DNA of 64,000 bases from Closterium sp. NIES-65 (Eukaryota > Streptophyta > Zygnematophyceae > Desmidiales > Closteriaceae), in the NCBI GenBank assembly GCA_948144175.1, contig CANXME010002007.1:434001-498000 (forward strand). The letters run 5' to 3'. Made by a program: the position numbers and the translations under genes. The notes beneath the pieces are model-generated. The model made no database searches. It had not been told where the DNA came from and saw only the letters and a list, made by a program, of their open reading frames with translations. Shown here in pieces: positions 20,856-32,140 of this stretch. Numbering within the stretch: the first letter of the stretch is position 1; the number at the start of each line of letters is the position of its first letter.

Positions 20856-21034
20856 TACTTTTCTGTTATTAAAACTTCCACCATAACATCTGCGGCTTAG
20901 TACGTGGAAGTAACAGATACCGACTCTTATGAAAACGCTGGTATATATCCTCCAAACCTTCTTCCCACAAAAACACGCTATTTCCTACCCTGATCTCACT
21001 TGTTTCTTTTGCCAACACATCTCTCCACCCGTAA

Positions 21035-21290
21035 GGACGTGGGCCCCATCTAGTTTGATCGCCTCGATCAGAAGCGATCAATAACTTCGAGGAAGCCCGG
21101 TAGCCGATTTCAGCCGGTAGCTGATCGCCCCAACTCAAACACACCTGGTTTCACCCCGAGCAGACTCGATTTTGCTCAATCACCCTCGATCAGTTGATTG
21201 CATGTGATTGAGGCCATAGCGATGGTTCGGTGTTGAATTGAGTCTCGTGAACCCCTCGCTTATGCATGACATTGCGGAGAGTCACTACAC
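21035..21290. mobile_element. truncated MITE-1/3 family element
   Basis: TAA (21032-21034) followed by GGACGTGGGCCCC and the GATC-rich left end seen in MITE-1 and MITE-3; similarity continues to the GTCTCGTGAAC stretch. No right terminal repeat is found. Confidence 0.65.
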
Positions 21291-22276
21291 AACGGGAGTG
21301 GACTACGGTAGAGGGCACGGGGTTGTGCGAGTGATCGTAGCTTTGTACTAGCGTTCTTACTGCTTGTGTTTACAGGGAAGTTTGGCAAGAGTTTCCACTA
21401 AGGAACTAAAAGAACAACTTGCAATGAAAAGTTGATAGTACGATTGAGGCATGCAGAACAAAAGGACTAGAATGGCATGCAACACATAGCAAGGGCGAAA
21501 TCTGCTAGCGCAGCAAAAGAGCGGCTTGCCAACGTTGCAGTAGAGTGGTTTGCCAACGTTGCACTTCGCGCGGTCTGCCAGCACTGCAGTCGCAGGCGAC
21601 TATCTGCAATCGCAGGTACCTATCTGTAGTCGTAGGTTGTCTATCTGCGCAGATGTGCGCACCTACCAAGTAGGTGCAGGTTGGCGGTTTCACCGTCAGG
21701 CATATTGCGCAGGTGCCAGGTGGAAAACGTGTCGTCGGTTTCGCCAGGTGCGCACCGTCGACCACGTGATGCCGTTCCGCAGGTAGAACTTCGCCAACAC
21801 CTCCTGGGCAAAAGTTCGCACGCCTTCATAGAGTCTCGCACAACTCTGCAATCTCAGTCGATCAGCTCACCGACCAGAGCTCCTCGACCCTAACTCTTTG
21901 ACCAGAGTTCCTCGACCAGGATCGTCGACCAGCGCTCTTCGACGTCAGCTTGACACGCAGAGATCATCGACCAGAGCTCGTCGCGCAGAGCTTGTCGACC
22001 AGATTCTGTCAAGCAGAGCCTGCTCGACCGAACTGCAGAAGCCCAATTCTTCTACCAAGCCGTCGAGAACTTCCCGTCGACGGCGAGATCGGCTGCGCCC
22101 AAGCGAGGGCGGGGCCTTTCTCTTCGACACTCCCCTGCCCAGCTCACGCTTGGGCACCCACACACAAGGTCCACCCAGAACCGAGAGGGATAGAATACAA
22201 GGAGAAAATTCGATCTACGTGCACCCAACACAGAGCACATAGATCACCGCACCAGCAGTGCAGGAGGCCAGGGCAC
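21291..22276. other. no gene seen; imperfect short repeats
   Basis: 21500-21660 has diverged tandem motifs (TTGCCAACGTTGCA, TATCTGCAATCGCAGG). 21850-22060 repeats TCGACCAGAGCTC imperfectly. It lies 3' of the degenerate Copia on its strand and may hold that element's decayed LTR, but no second copy is available in the window to test this. Confidence 0.4.
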
Positions 22277-25050
22277 CTACTTCTGCACCTCGTCATCCCC
22301 GTCGCCCACGTCGGCCAGACGCACTTGGCCGATTGCGACGAAGCACCGGTTGAAAGCCGGAAAATGCAGCGCCTTCGTCAGAAAATCTGCCGGCTGCTCG
22401 GAGTTCGGGATGTACTGCAGAGCAATCTTCCTGCTCTTCACCATCTGCTGAAGCCAGGCGTAACGTCGCTCCATGTGCTTGAGATTGCCCTTGAGGCCCA
22501 AGCCGTCTGCGACAGTGATTGCCGACTGGTTGTCCACGTGCATAATAGTCGGCTTCCTTGCGTCAAGCAGGCGGAATTTTGCAAGGAGGAAGCGCAGACG
22601 ACAAGCCTCCTTGCTAGCTTCGGTGGCCACGACGTACTCTGATTCGGTCAACGAAAGCGTCGCGCACTAGATGCACTAGCTCGATCAGGAGACTGTGGCT
22701 CCTCCAAAGATGAAAACGTAGCCGCCCGTGCTTGTCCTGTTCTGCTTGTCACCAGTGTCGTCGGCATCTGCATAACCGACCAGACATAGCGACTCTAGTC
22801 TGCCGCCGAACTCCAGAGCGGCGTCACGAGTTTCAGCGAGGTAGTGCAGATAGCGATCGACCTCACGCCAGTGGTTGTCGCTCCGCTCTGTCAGGCCAGA
22901 TCCGAGCTTGCTGCAAGCGAAGGCAATGTCGGGCCTCGTGGTGGTGGTCACGAACTGCAGCGAGCCGACCTTCTGCCGGTACTCTGCTTCCTCACGCGAC
23001 TAAAACTCCTCGTCGTCGAACATCAACTCTACGTAGGCGTCGACGGAGACTGGCGCCTTCGGCACTCGCCCGGTCTGCTCCTCAACGATGAAACGCCGAC
23101 ACAGCTTGTCAACGTAGACTTGCTGGTGAAGCCACAACTTCATCGTAGGACGGTCGCGCACGATTTCCAGCCCGAGATACTTCTCGACCAGGCTGATTTT
23201 GCGCAACTCAAAGGCGGCCTCCAGCAGCTCTTTCAGCATCGCAGTGCTGCTGCTTGCAGCGAGCAGATCGTCGACGTAGACGAGCACCCAGCACGCCACT
23301 CTGTCGTCGCCGACCTTGAAGTACAGCGCCTTGTCGACCTGGCCCCTTCTGCCAGTTTGCTCCAGTCAGCACCACGTCGAGCGCCGAGTACCACAGCAGC
23401 GGACTCTGCTTTAGGCCGTACAAGCTCTTGAGCAGCTTGCAGACGTGACCTGTGCCGTCGTTAAAGTAGTCGGGCTGGTACATGTAGAGGACGTGATCGA
23501 GCTTGCTTTGCAAAAACGCATTTTTCATGTCCAGCTGCATCAGGTGCAGGTCGAGGACTGCTACGATGCTGAGGAAGATATGCAGAGTTACGTAGCTCCC
23601 CACCGGCGCATACGTATCGTCGTAATCTGCGCCGTAAATCTGCGTGAAGCCTTTCACCACCAGATGCGCCTTCTCGCAGGTGATCGTGTTGTTGACGTGG
23701 TACTTAGTAGTGAGCACCCAAAGGTTCTTCATGACGTTGACACCGTGCGGACGCTCAACAAGCTCCCACGTTCTGTTGGAACTGAGGCTCTTAATCTCCT
23801 CGTCCATGGCGGCCTTCACCGCCTTGCCTTTCCAGCTCGCCAATGCCTCCTTCACCGTCATGTTGGCGATGTCCCAGCGATGCTCTGGGTTGGTGCGCAT
23901 GTCGGGTCGAGCTCGGGCAGATCGATATCGTCTTCTGCGTCGTCGAGCAGAGTGCTGTAGGCCATCGGCGGCAGACAAGCGCAGTAGCTCAGCTTCTCAG
24001 GCGGCTGCCGATGTTGGGGCGGATACAACGGCGCAGTTTCTCCTTTTCGACCGCGACCTCTACCACGTCGTTGTCTTCGGACTGCTCCCCTTCTCCGCCA
24101 CCAACCACACTGACGACTTCCACAACGTCGTCGCTCGACGAGTCATCGTCGAACTGCTCCCCTGTCGGCAGCTCCTCTACCGACGGCTCCCCTAGGATCG
24201 GGTTCTCTGCTAACAGTTGAAGATGGCGCCTCTGCCGATGGCTCCTCTGCAGTCTGCTTCGGCGCCTCTGCCAACAGCTTCTCTGCAAGTGGCACCTCTG
24301 CCGACGGCTTCGCTGAAGTTGGCTTCGACGCCGACAGCTCCCCTGTCGTCTGCCGCTTCCTGTCGCCGACCTTCTCGTCGTCACGTCGGCCATTGGCGAT
24401 GCAACCAGTCGGCGCCGCAGGCGACTCACCAAGTCTCCCCTCATCATCGGCGGCCGACGACGGCACAACTAAAGGAGGGAGCGGGACTTTCTTGACGTCC
24501 TCGTCATCAAGCTCGTCGACGGCGGCAAGTAGAGGAGGCATCTCCGAAGAGGAATCCGGCGGCGGGGCAGACAGAGTCCTCGTCAACGCCGGCCCGTACT
24601 CTGCCTTCCACTTCTCCATCGCCCGGTTCTCGTAGAAGATTGCTTTGACCGTCGTGACGACTTTGTTGGTAGTCACGTCGAGCACCTCCCAGCCCTTGCT
24701 CTTTAGGTGACACGCCGAGGTGAAGACCCCAATGGGCCTTTGGCGCCAGCTTCCCGCCGCGCTGCTGCTCGGGGACCATGAACTGCACCATGCAGCCCCA
24801 CATCCGCGCCAGAGTCGAATCCGGCTTCTTCTCGAACAGCACCTCGTGTGACGTCGTCCCCTTCGGCAGAGAAGCCCGCTCAAGGCAGCTGCACATCTAG
24901 ACGGCCTGTCGCAGAGCGAGGTGCCACAAATGATGCTTCACGCCCATGTGCAGACACATTGTTCCCACGGCCTCGACCACCGTGCGCATCTCCCGCTCGG
25001 CCATTCTGTTCTGCTGCGGAGTGTAGGGGCACGTCAGATAGTGGAGGATT
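22277..25050 (-). pseudogene. degenerate Copia pol of a second lineage
   Basis: Reading down the minus strand: end of integrase (PQQNRMAERE near 25025), integrase C-terminal region, an acidic/Ser-rich linker, reverse transcriptase (LDMKNAFLQ, YGLKQSP, catalytic YVDD near 23275) and RNase H (YADADD, VDNQSA, ADFLTKAL), stop at 22277. It is broken by stop codons near 24898, 23000 and 22683 and by at least two frameshifts. Gag, protease and the integrase N-terminus are missing. The residues differ strongly from Copia-1 to Copia-5, so this is an older insertion of another family. Confidence 0.85.
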
Positions 25051-25159
25051 CGTGTGAGAGTACGACGACTTTTGCTGGCTTTGCTAGATTGCTTGGACTT
25101 TATTATGCTATATCTAGCTTGGGTTTATTTTATCATGCATAGATATGCTTGATTTCCTC
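25051..25159. other. AT-rich spacer between two Copia remnants
   Basis: Joins the truncated integrase of the old Copia to the LTR of Copia-2. Nothing recognisable. Confidence 0.5.
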
Positions 25160-25287
25160 TGAAATTTAGAACAAGAATGAATGAACTATGAAACAGTTGG
25201 GTACAAGTGCTAACCCTAATTGGGTTGTACCCCTTATGGGCTACCCCACTACAGCCTACACAGATGTATAAGCTATATGTTCTGACA
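25160..25287 (-). repeat. Copia-2 3' LTR
   Basis: 128 bp, TGTCAGAACATATAGC at its start on the minus strand as in Copia-1, ending TTTCA. The hairpin-containing polypurine region lies next to it at 25290-25310. Confidence 0.85.
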
Positions 25288-25524
25288 CACCCCCATAGGC
25301 AAAGTGGGGGAGAACAAGTGGTCACAAGACCAGTCAAGCAAAGCAAAGCAAGCTTAGGGTGGATCACAAAGTCACCACACAGTCCGAGCACAAGAGGAAG
25401 GCCACAAGGCCAGTTCACATGCAAGATCATATATATAAAGGTAAACAAGCAAGTGCAGGTATAGAAAGAGTACAGTACAAACAAGATCAAGAAGTGAGCA
25501 AGTGAGGCCAGGTGGGCACAAGAC

Positions 25525-26055
25525 CTAGCAAAGTACAGAAGCGCTGATGATCACAAGGCGGAAGGGCCTTGGTGAAGATATCGCAGTGTTGGCCTCAGAG
25601 GCCACGTAGGTGAGGCGGAGCTGACCACGGTGATGCAGCTCACGAGCCAGGAAGTGGCAGAGAGCAATGTGCTTCGTTCTGTGCTCTAGTCTGTGCTCCC
25701 GACACAAGGCCAGCATGGCCTTGTTGTCTACGTATAGAACTGGAGGAGAACGAGGCGGCTCTCCTAGGTCAGTCAGCAGGTAGGTGAGCCAGCGTAGCTC
25801 CTGTGCAGTCATGGCCCCTGCGTAGATCTCAGCCTCACAGCTGGAGCTGAGAACAAAAGACCACCTGGTAGACCGCCACGAGACAGAGCCGGAGCCAAGG
25901 CTGAAGGTGTAACCCTGTGACGACCGCTGCAAAGCCTGGTCGTCAGCCCAAGAAGCGTCAGCGTGACCTGTGAGGACCACTCGACGTCGCCCTCCAAGCA
26001 CTAGCCCCATGCCCGACGTACTGCACACGTAGCGCAACACCCTCTTCGTTGCAGC
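25525..26055 (-). pseudogene. Copia-2 RNase H fragment
   Basis: Open from the Gypsy-1 border to a stop at 25525, with the RNase H motifs TGHADASWADD, SSCEAEIYAGAM, YVDNKAM and TKHIAL. After SEANTA the frame changes relative to Copia-1 and Copia-5 (expected ADVFTKAL), so the last 20 or so residues are out of frame. The upstream coding sequence was separated by the Gypsy insertion. Confidence 0.85.
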
Positions 26056-26060
26056 CATGT

Positions 26061-26462
26061 TGTCACAGGATCGAGTTCTCAATCGAAACTTGTCACTAAA
26101 ACTGAATACAAGGCCTATTTACACTCAGAAAATACAAGGATAAACGAGATAAAACGAACCTTCGGGAACATGCCCTTCCCGATACTACAATCACAAGTGC
26201 GCATAAGCACGCAAGGCTATTGGCACTTGGGATTACACCCAGATTACATCGTATACACCTCTGTCGGCGTTGTCGGTGCCGTATAATAGGTATGTCGGTG
26301 GGAAACGTAGGAAATAAGAGAAATAAATAGAAGGCTCTAGAGAATAGAATAGTAGGCCGATTGAGATGAGATAAAGACCAAAATAAAGAGAAGAAAAGGG
26401 AGAATAGGATAACGGAAAAATATAATAGTGAGAAAATATTATAACGGGGACGTCCTCTCACA
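26061..26462 (-). repeat. Gypsy-1 3' LTR
   Basis: TGTGAGAGG...CTGTGACA on the minus strand. Preceded by the polypurine tract GAGGGGGGGAAG at 26463-26474. Confidence 0.95.
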
Positions 26463-26472
26463 CTTCCCCCCC

Positions 26473-28787
26473 TCAAAGCTGGGTGGTAGAAGTAACACCC
26501 TGCTTGACAAGGTAGTCCTGGAGAGGACGGCGGGCGTTATCCATATTGTGTTCAGATACCCAGGTATCCTCGGAAGGATCATAGCCTTTCCAACGAATCA
26601 AGAGCTCCAAGGTGCCGCTACGTCGTCGTCGGTGCGCCAGAACGGCTTCGACTTCGTACTCGGGTTCCCCATTAACGATCACTGGTAGTGGCGGCGGCGG
26701 ATGGCGACCTTTGAAGACCGTGTTTGGGTCCCGATAGGGCTTGAGAAGTTGAACATGGAAGGCATTGTGAATTCTCCAGGTAGCTGGTAAACGGAAGCGG
26801 AAGGTTACTGGAGTGACCTGTGCCTCGACGCGAAAAGGTCCGCAGAAGCGAGGTCGGAGCTTAGACGGAAGATGGCTAATGTCGAGATTGCGTGTATCCA
26901 GAAGCACTTGATCGCCAATCTTGATGGAATGATTGTTGCGACTCCAATCAGCGAGCTTCTTTTGTTGCTGCTGGATAGTCAGAAGACGTTTATGCGTGCG
27001 CTCCCACAATTGGTGCATAGTGGAAATGAAGTCATGTGCGGGTTGCACCGTGGCGGGTAATGTTGGTTTCTGAGGCGTGAGTGGGTTGCGACTGTAACAG
27101 AGGAAGAAAGGAGTTTGCTCTGTTGCGGCGTGCGTGGCGTTGTTATAAGCAAACTCGAGAACCGGCAGATGTGCATCCCATTTAGAGATATCGTCCTTAC
27201 ACGCTGCTCGCAGAAGCTGTTCGACAATCTGGTTGAGGCGCTCTGTCTGACCACTCGTTTGGGGATGATAGGCTAATGACATGGCGAGTTTGGTCCCCAT
27301 GAGCGACATGAGCTCCTTCCAGAACTTACTCGTGAATTTCGGGTCTCTGTCGGAGATCAGCGTGGTCGGAATTCCATGTTCCGAGAAGACGTAGCGGAAG
27401 AATAATCGCGCTGTCTCCTGGATGCGAGCCGTTGTGTGTGTCGGAATGAAGTGTCCCATTTTGGAGAATTTGTCGATGACGACTAGAATGGCGTCGTAAC
27501 CAGCTTTGGTAGGTGGTAACCGGGTGATGAAGTCGAGGCTAACCACTTGCCAAGGCTGTTCAGGGACTGGAAGAGGCTGTAGTAACCCTGCTTTCTTTTG
27601 TTTGCTGCTCTTCATCCGTTGGCATGTGTCGCACGAGGTGACGAATTTTTGTACGTCATCCGCAATGTGGGGCCAATAATAATGCTTCGCAATACCGGCA
27701 AGCGTCTTGTTACTACCGAAGTGGCCCGCGTAGAGAACATCATGATATTCTTCGAGTAGTAACTGGCGTAAAGGAGGGTAATTAGGTACCCATATTTTTG
27801 TGGAGCCCTTGCGGTATGCGATGTCTTGATCCCATTGTAGAAGATGGCGCTTTTCTGCTACAGAGACTTCGGGGTCGATGGTGTATCCATGCGTGAAGAG
27901 TCCCTTCAAAAGTGGGTTCATGCCATCGACTTGTAGGGCGGCAACGTGTGCAGGGCGACTCAGTGCGTCTGCCTCGTTCTTGTGCCCCGGCTTATACACG
28001 ATGTCGTAATGGAAGTGGGTTTCGAGAAAGTCAATCCACCGGACCTGCCGCCTGGAGAGTGTTGGTTGGGTCTTCAGGTACTTGAGGGTGCAGTGGTCGG
28101 TGTAGACGGTCGTTTTTCTTCCTTCGAGATAACACCTCCATGCCTTAAATGCGTTGATGATGGCGAGGGCCTCTTTGTCATGGATGGGGTAATTGAGTTC
28201 TGCCCCGTGAAGTTTTTTACTGAGGTATGCAATGGGTTGCATTCCCTTCCCTTGATCCTGCATGAGTACTGCGCCCACTGCTTGATCGCTAGCATCGGCC
28301 TCGATGACATAGTCAAGTTCAGGGTTTGGCAGGTTAAGGACAGGTGCGGACGTGAGTGCGGTTTTAAGTTGTTCCACAGCTTCCTGGTGCTTCGCCTCCC
28401 ATTGATATGGTGTATTCTTCTTCAACAGGTTCGTTAATGGTGCGGCAATCTTGGCGTAGTTCGATACGAACCGGTTGTAGTAGTTGGCGAATCCAAGGAA
28501 CTGTTGTAACTCCTTCGCGTTCTCAGGGGTCTTCCACGTTCGCACTGCTTCGATCTTCTTAGGATCCACGTGAACTCCTTGAGCGCTCACCATATGTCCA
28601 AGGAACTAGACTTTTTTCAACGCAAACTCGCTCTTGGATAGTTTCACATAGAAGCGTTCTCGTCGAAGAATTTCAAACACCCGTTGCAGATGCTCAACGT
28701 GCTTCTTCATGTCTTTCGAGTAGATCAGGATATCGTCCAAATATACCACCACGCACTCGTCCAGAAGGGGCCGAAGGATGTGGTTCA
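26473..28787 (-). pseudogene. Gypsy-1 pol, 3' part: RT end, RNase H, integrase, chromodomain
   Basis: Continues the pol frame after Copia-3. RT catalytic YLDD (near 28730) is intact, but a TAG at 28606-28608 replaces the Glu codon before FLGH. The remaining 706 codons are open: RNase H (VIEADASDQAVGAVL, YTDHCTLKYL), zinc-binding HHCC and integrase core (LDFITRLP, ISDRDPKFTS, Glu in SGQTERLNQ), and a C-terminal chromodomain (about the last 70 residues, LIRWKGYDPSEDTW). Chromodomains steer integration into heterochromatin in related chromoviruses. Confidence 0.92.
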
Positions 28788-28920
28788 TGTTAGAATTAGA
28801 GAGGAATGAGTGCACTATGAAATGAAACAAGTACAAGTACCAACCCTAATTGGGTTGTACCCCCTATGGGCTACCCCACTACAGCCTAGATATATGCATC
28901 AGTAATATAATCATCTGACA
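28788..28920 (-). repeat. Copia-3 3' LTR
   Basis: 133 bp, identical to the 5' LTR; polypurine hairpin next to it at 28923-28943. Confidence 0.95.
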
Positions 28921-29142
28921 CACCCCCATAGGCAAAGTGGGGGAGAGCAAGGGGTCACAAGACCAGTCAAGCAAAGCAAAGCAAAGCAAAGCAAGCTCAG
29001 GGTGGATCTCAAGGATACCACACAAATTCCGAGCACAAGGTCAAGGCCATAAGGCCAGTTCACATGCAGCAGAGCATATATATATATAACAGTGCTAAAC
29101 AAGCAAGAGCAAGGATATATATATGCAGCAGTACAAGCAAGG

Positions 29143-32140
29143 TCAAGAGGTAAGCAAGTGAGGCCCAGTGGGCACAAGGCCTAGCAGAGTGCAAAAGCGC
29201 TGATGGTCACGAGGCGGAAGTGCCTTGGTGAACACATCAGCAGTGTTGGCCTCAGTGGCCACGAAACGCAGGCGAAGCTGACCACGCTGCTGCAGCTCTC
29301 GAGCAAGGAAGTAGCGCAGAGCAATGTGCTTCGTCCTGTGCTCCAGTCTGTGCTCCTCACACAAGGCAATGGTTGCCTTGTTGTCGACGTACAGCACTGG
29401 AGGAGAACGAGGCCGCTCTCCAAGGTCAGTCAGCAGGTAGGTGAGCCAGCGAAGCTCCTGGGCAGCCATGGCCGTGGCGTAGATCTCAGCCTCACAGCTG
29501 GAGCTGAGAACCGAAGAAGAGCGAGTAGAGCGCCACGAGACAGAGCCAGAGCCAAGACTGAAGGTGTAACCCTGAGACGACCGCTGAGTAGCCTGGTCGT
29601 CAGCCCAAGAAGCGTCTGAGTGCCCAGTGAGCACAGGCCGCTCACGCCCTCCAAGCACTAGCCCCATGCCCGACGTACTGCACAAGTAGCGCAACACCCT
29701 CTTAGCTGCATCCATGTGCTCCTTCCGGTGACGGCCGGGAGCAACATAGCGTGCTAAGATGCTGAGAGGGTATGCGAGGTCAGGTCGAGTGCAAGTCATC
29801 AGGTACATGAGGCAGCCCACAAGCTCTGGATACGGACCACTCGACTCTACGGACTCATCCAAAGGCAGAGCTGAGAGCGAGTGTCCCGTAGGCAGAGGAG
29901 TGGACTGAGGCGAGGAGTACGTGAAGCCGAAGCGCTGAAGGACCTGCTGCACCATGTGTGACTGAGTCAGGGTAATGGTGCGGCGTGCTCTGTCCCGGGT
30001 GATCCGCCAGCCAAGATAGCTTGTCAGTTCACCCAGGTCTGTGCACGTGTGTCTCTTCTGCAGCTCGGACTTCACGTGGGCGAGTGCGGCAGTGTCCGCA
30101 GTGGCAAAGACCAAGTTGTCGACGTACACGAGGATGTAGAACGGCGGCAGCGAGGTGTCGGTGCGCAGAAACAGCGACGGGTCAGCAGTAGAAGGAGCAA
30201 ACCCAAGAGCCGCAAGTGTAGTCCTCACTGTGTCGTGCCACTCACGCGGCGCCTGGCGGAGACCGTAGACTGGCCGCCGGAGGCTCCACTGGGTACCAGG
30301 AGGGAACGACCCAGTGAAGCCAGGAGGGCGGCGCAGCCAGATCTCCTCGTGCAGGCGGCCCTGCAGGAAAGCAGTGCTGAAGTCAAGAGAGTGTAGCTCG
30401 TAGTCACGCTGAGCAGCGACGTGCAGTAGAACCCGAAGAGTGGTCATCTTCGGGGTCGGAGAGAAGGTCTGAAAGAAGTCAACTCCCTGTCGCTGACTGA
30501 AGCCACGAGCCACGTAGCGCGCCTTGAAGACAGGCGGAGAACCCGGCGGCCGCTTCACCCTGAAGATCCACATGCCACTGACAATGTTCGCCCCAGGAGG
30601 GGGAACAGCGTCAACGTAGGTGCCTGTGGACTTCTAGGAAGCCATCTCTGCGTCCATGGCTGACTGCCACTGAGAGGAGTAGGGACCGGCCATCGCCTTT
30701 GCGTAAGAGCGTGGGGTCGGGATGTCTAGAGCATCCGGGTCTCCCTCAGGGGAAACAAGCATGGACACGAGATGGGGCAAAGCGGCGGCAAAGCACTGGA
30801 ACTCCTCCTGCCTGTCCTCAAGGACGTCCGTGCCAAGAGCACAGTCACCCCCGACGGACGGAGGACAGGCAGACGCAGACGCAGCAGACGCAGACTCAGC
30901 AGACTCAGCAACAAGACTGGCAGCGTAGTCCAGAAGACACGCAGCAGCAAAGTAGACCAGCTCAGCAACTAGGGCAGACGCAGCAGCGGACTCAAAGGAA
31001 GGGTCAGTGACAAGAGTAGCAAGAAGACGCGTGACAGTAGGACTGGCAGCACGGTGAGAGTCCGACTCCGGGTCGGCAAGAGTAGGAAGAGAAGACTGAG
31101 GAGGAGAAGGCAAAGGGGCACGCAGAGGAGCAGTGGACGGACGCAGAGACATCTGGTGCGTGCCAGGGACAGGAGGAGGACGCTGACGCGAAGCGCGACC
31201 ACTAGTACGAGCAGCTCGGACTGGCAACACAGGGCGGGACGCAGGCTCACGACGCTCAGCAAGACCTCCAGTAGGACCAGTGTAGGGAGAAGGAGAAGGC
31301 AGAGGAGAGGCGGGCTGTAACTGTGACCGTGACGGGACAGGCTGCGGACACTCTACGGGAGGAGAAGGACCAGTGGAAGGCGGGAGACCAAGAACCTGCT
31401 GAAGGAGCGGAACGAAGTACGGCCGAGGCCGCGCAGCACCGCCAGAGACAGCAGGGACAGCACCAACACCTCCAGAGGCAGCACCAGCACCAGTAGCAGC
31501 TCCAACTCCAGCACCACCAGCAGCTGCAGAAGTACCCGCAGTAGGACCGACAGTCGTAGCCTCAGCGCCAGCACCCACAGCAGCTCCAGCTCCAGAGGCA
31601 CCCCCGGGCCCGGCAGCTCCAGTACCCTCAGTACGAGCACCTCCGGGACCCGTGGTACCAGCTCCCTCGGCAGCAACGGAACCTCCAGCACCCGCAGTAC
31701 CCCCGGCTCCAGCAGCTCGCCTCCAGCGCCGGGCAAACCACTCACGCAGCTCCAGAGGAGAGAGCGGCTCGCGGCGCGAAGAACGGTCTGGAGAACCACC
31801 AGGAATAGAAGCAGCAGGCGCAGCACTCCCAGACGCAGAACCCCCAGGCTCAGCACCCCCAGGCACAGCACCCCCAGGCTCAGCACCCCCAGTCGCAGCA
31901 CCCCCAGGCTCAGTACCCCCAGGCTCAACACCCCCAGTCTCAGCACCCCCAGTCTCAGCACCCCCAAGCTCAGCACCCCCAGACTCCGCACCCCCAGTCT
32001 CAGCACCCTGAGGCTCCGCACCCGCAGCAGCACCAGAGTCACCAGTGACCTCAACAGGCTCGACCGCGTCTACCTGGGACACACCTGAAGGGGCAGGACC
32101 CTGAGGGGGGGAGGGGGTCTACCGGGGGGGGACCTGGGAC
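29143..32140 (-). pseudogene. Copia-3 linker, reverse transcriptase and RNase H
   Basis: Frame after the C-run shift: GGAEP/GGAET repeat linker, Pro/Ala-rich region, a TAG at about 30636 replacing Trp in MASWKS, then RT and RNase H to the stop at 29143. The catalytic motif reads YVDN near 30112, where Copia-4 has YVDD (GAC to AAC), which should abolish polymerisation. The RNase H motifs (TGHSDASWADD, SCEAEIYATAM, YVDNKAT) are intact. Confidence 0.9.

Larger units (their letters stand above)
25160..26060 (-). mobile_element. Copia-2, 3' part (LTR, polypurine tract, RNase H)
   Basis: Minus-strand Copia interrupted at its RT/RNase H border by Gypsy-1. The other part continues at 38611. The element's 5' portion (5' LTR, Gag, integrase) is not in the window. 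Confidence 0.9.

Noticed and set aside
21850-22060. TCGACCAGAGCTC repeats as a satellite or LTR
   Set aside because: Too imperfect, and no second copy in the window allows LTR ends to be defined.
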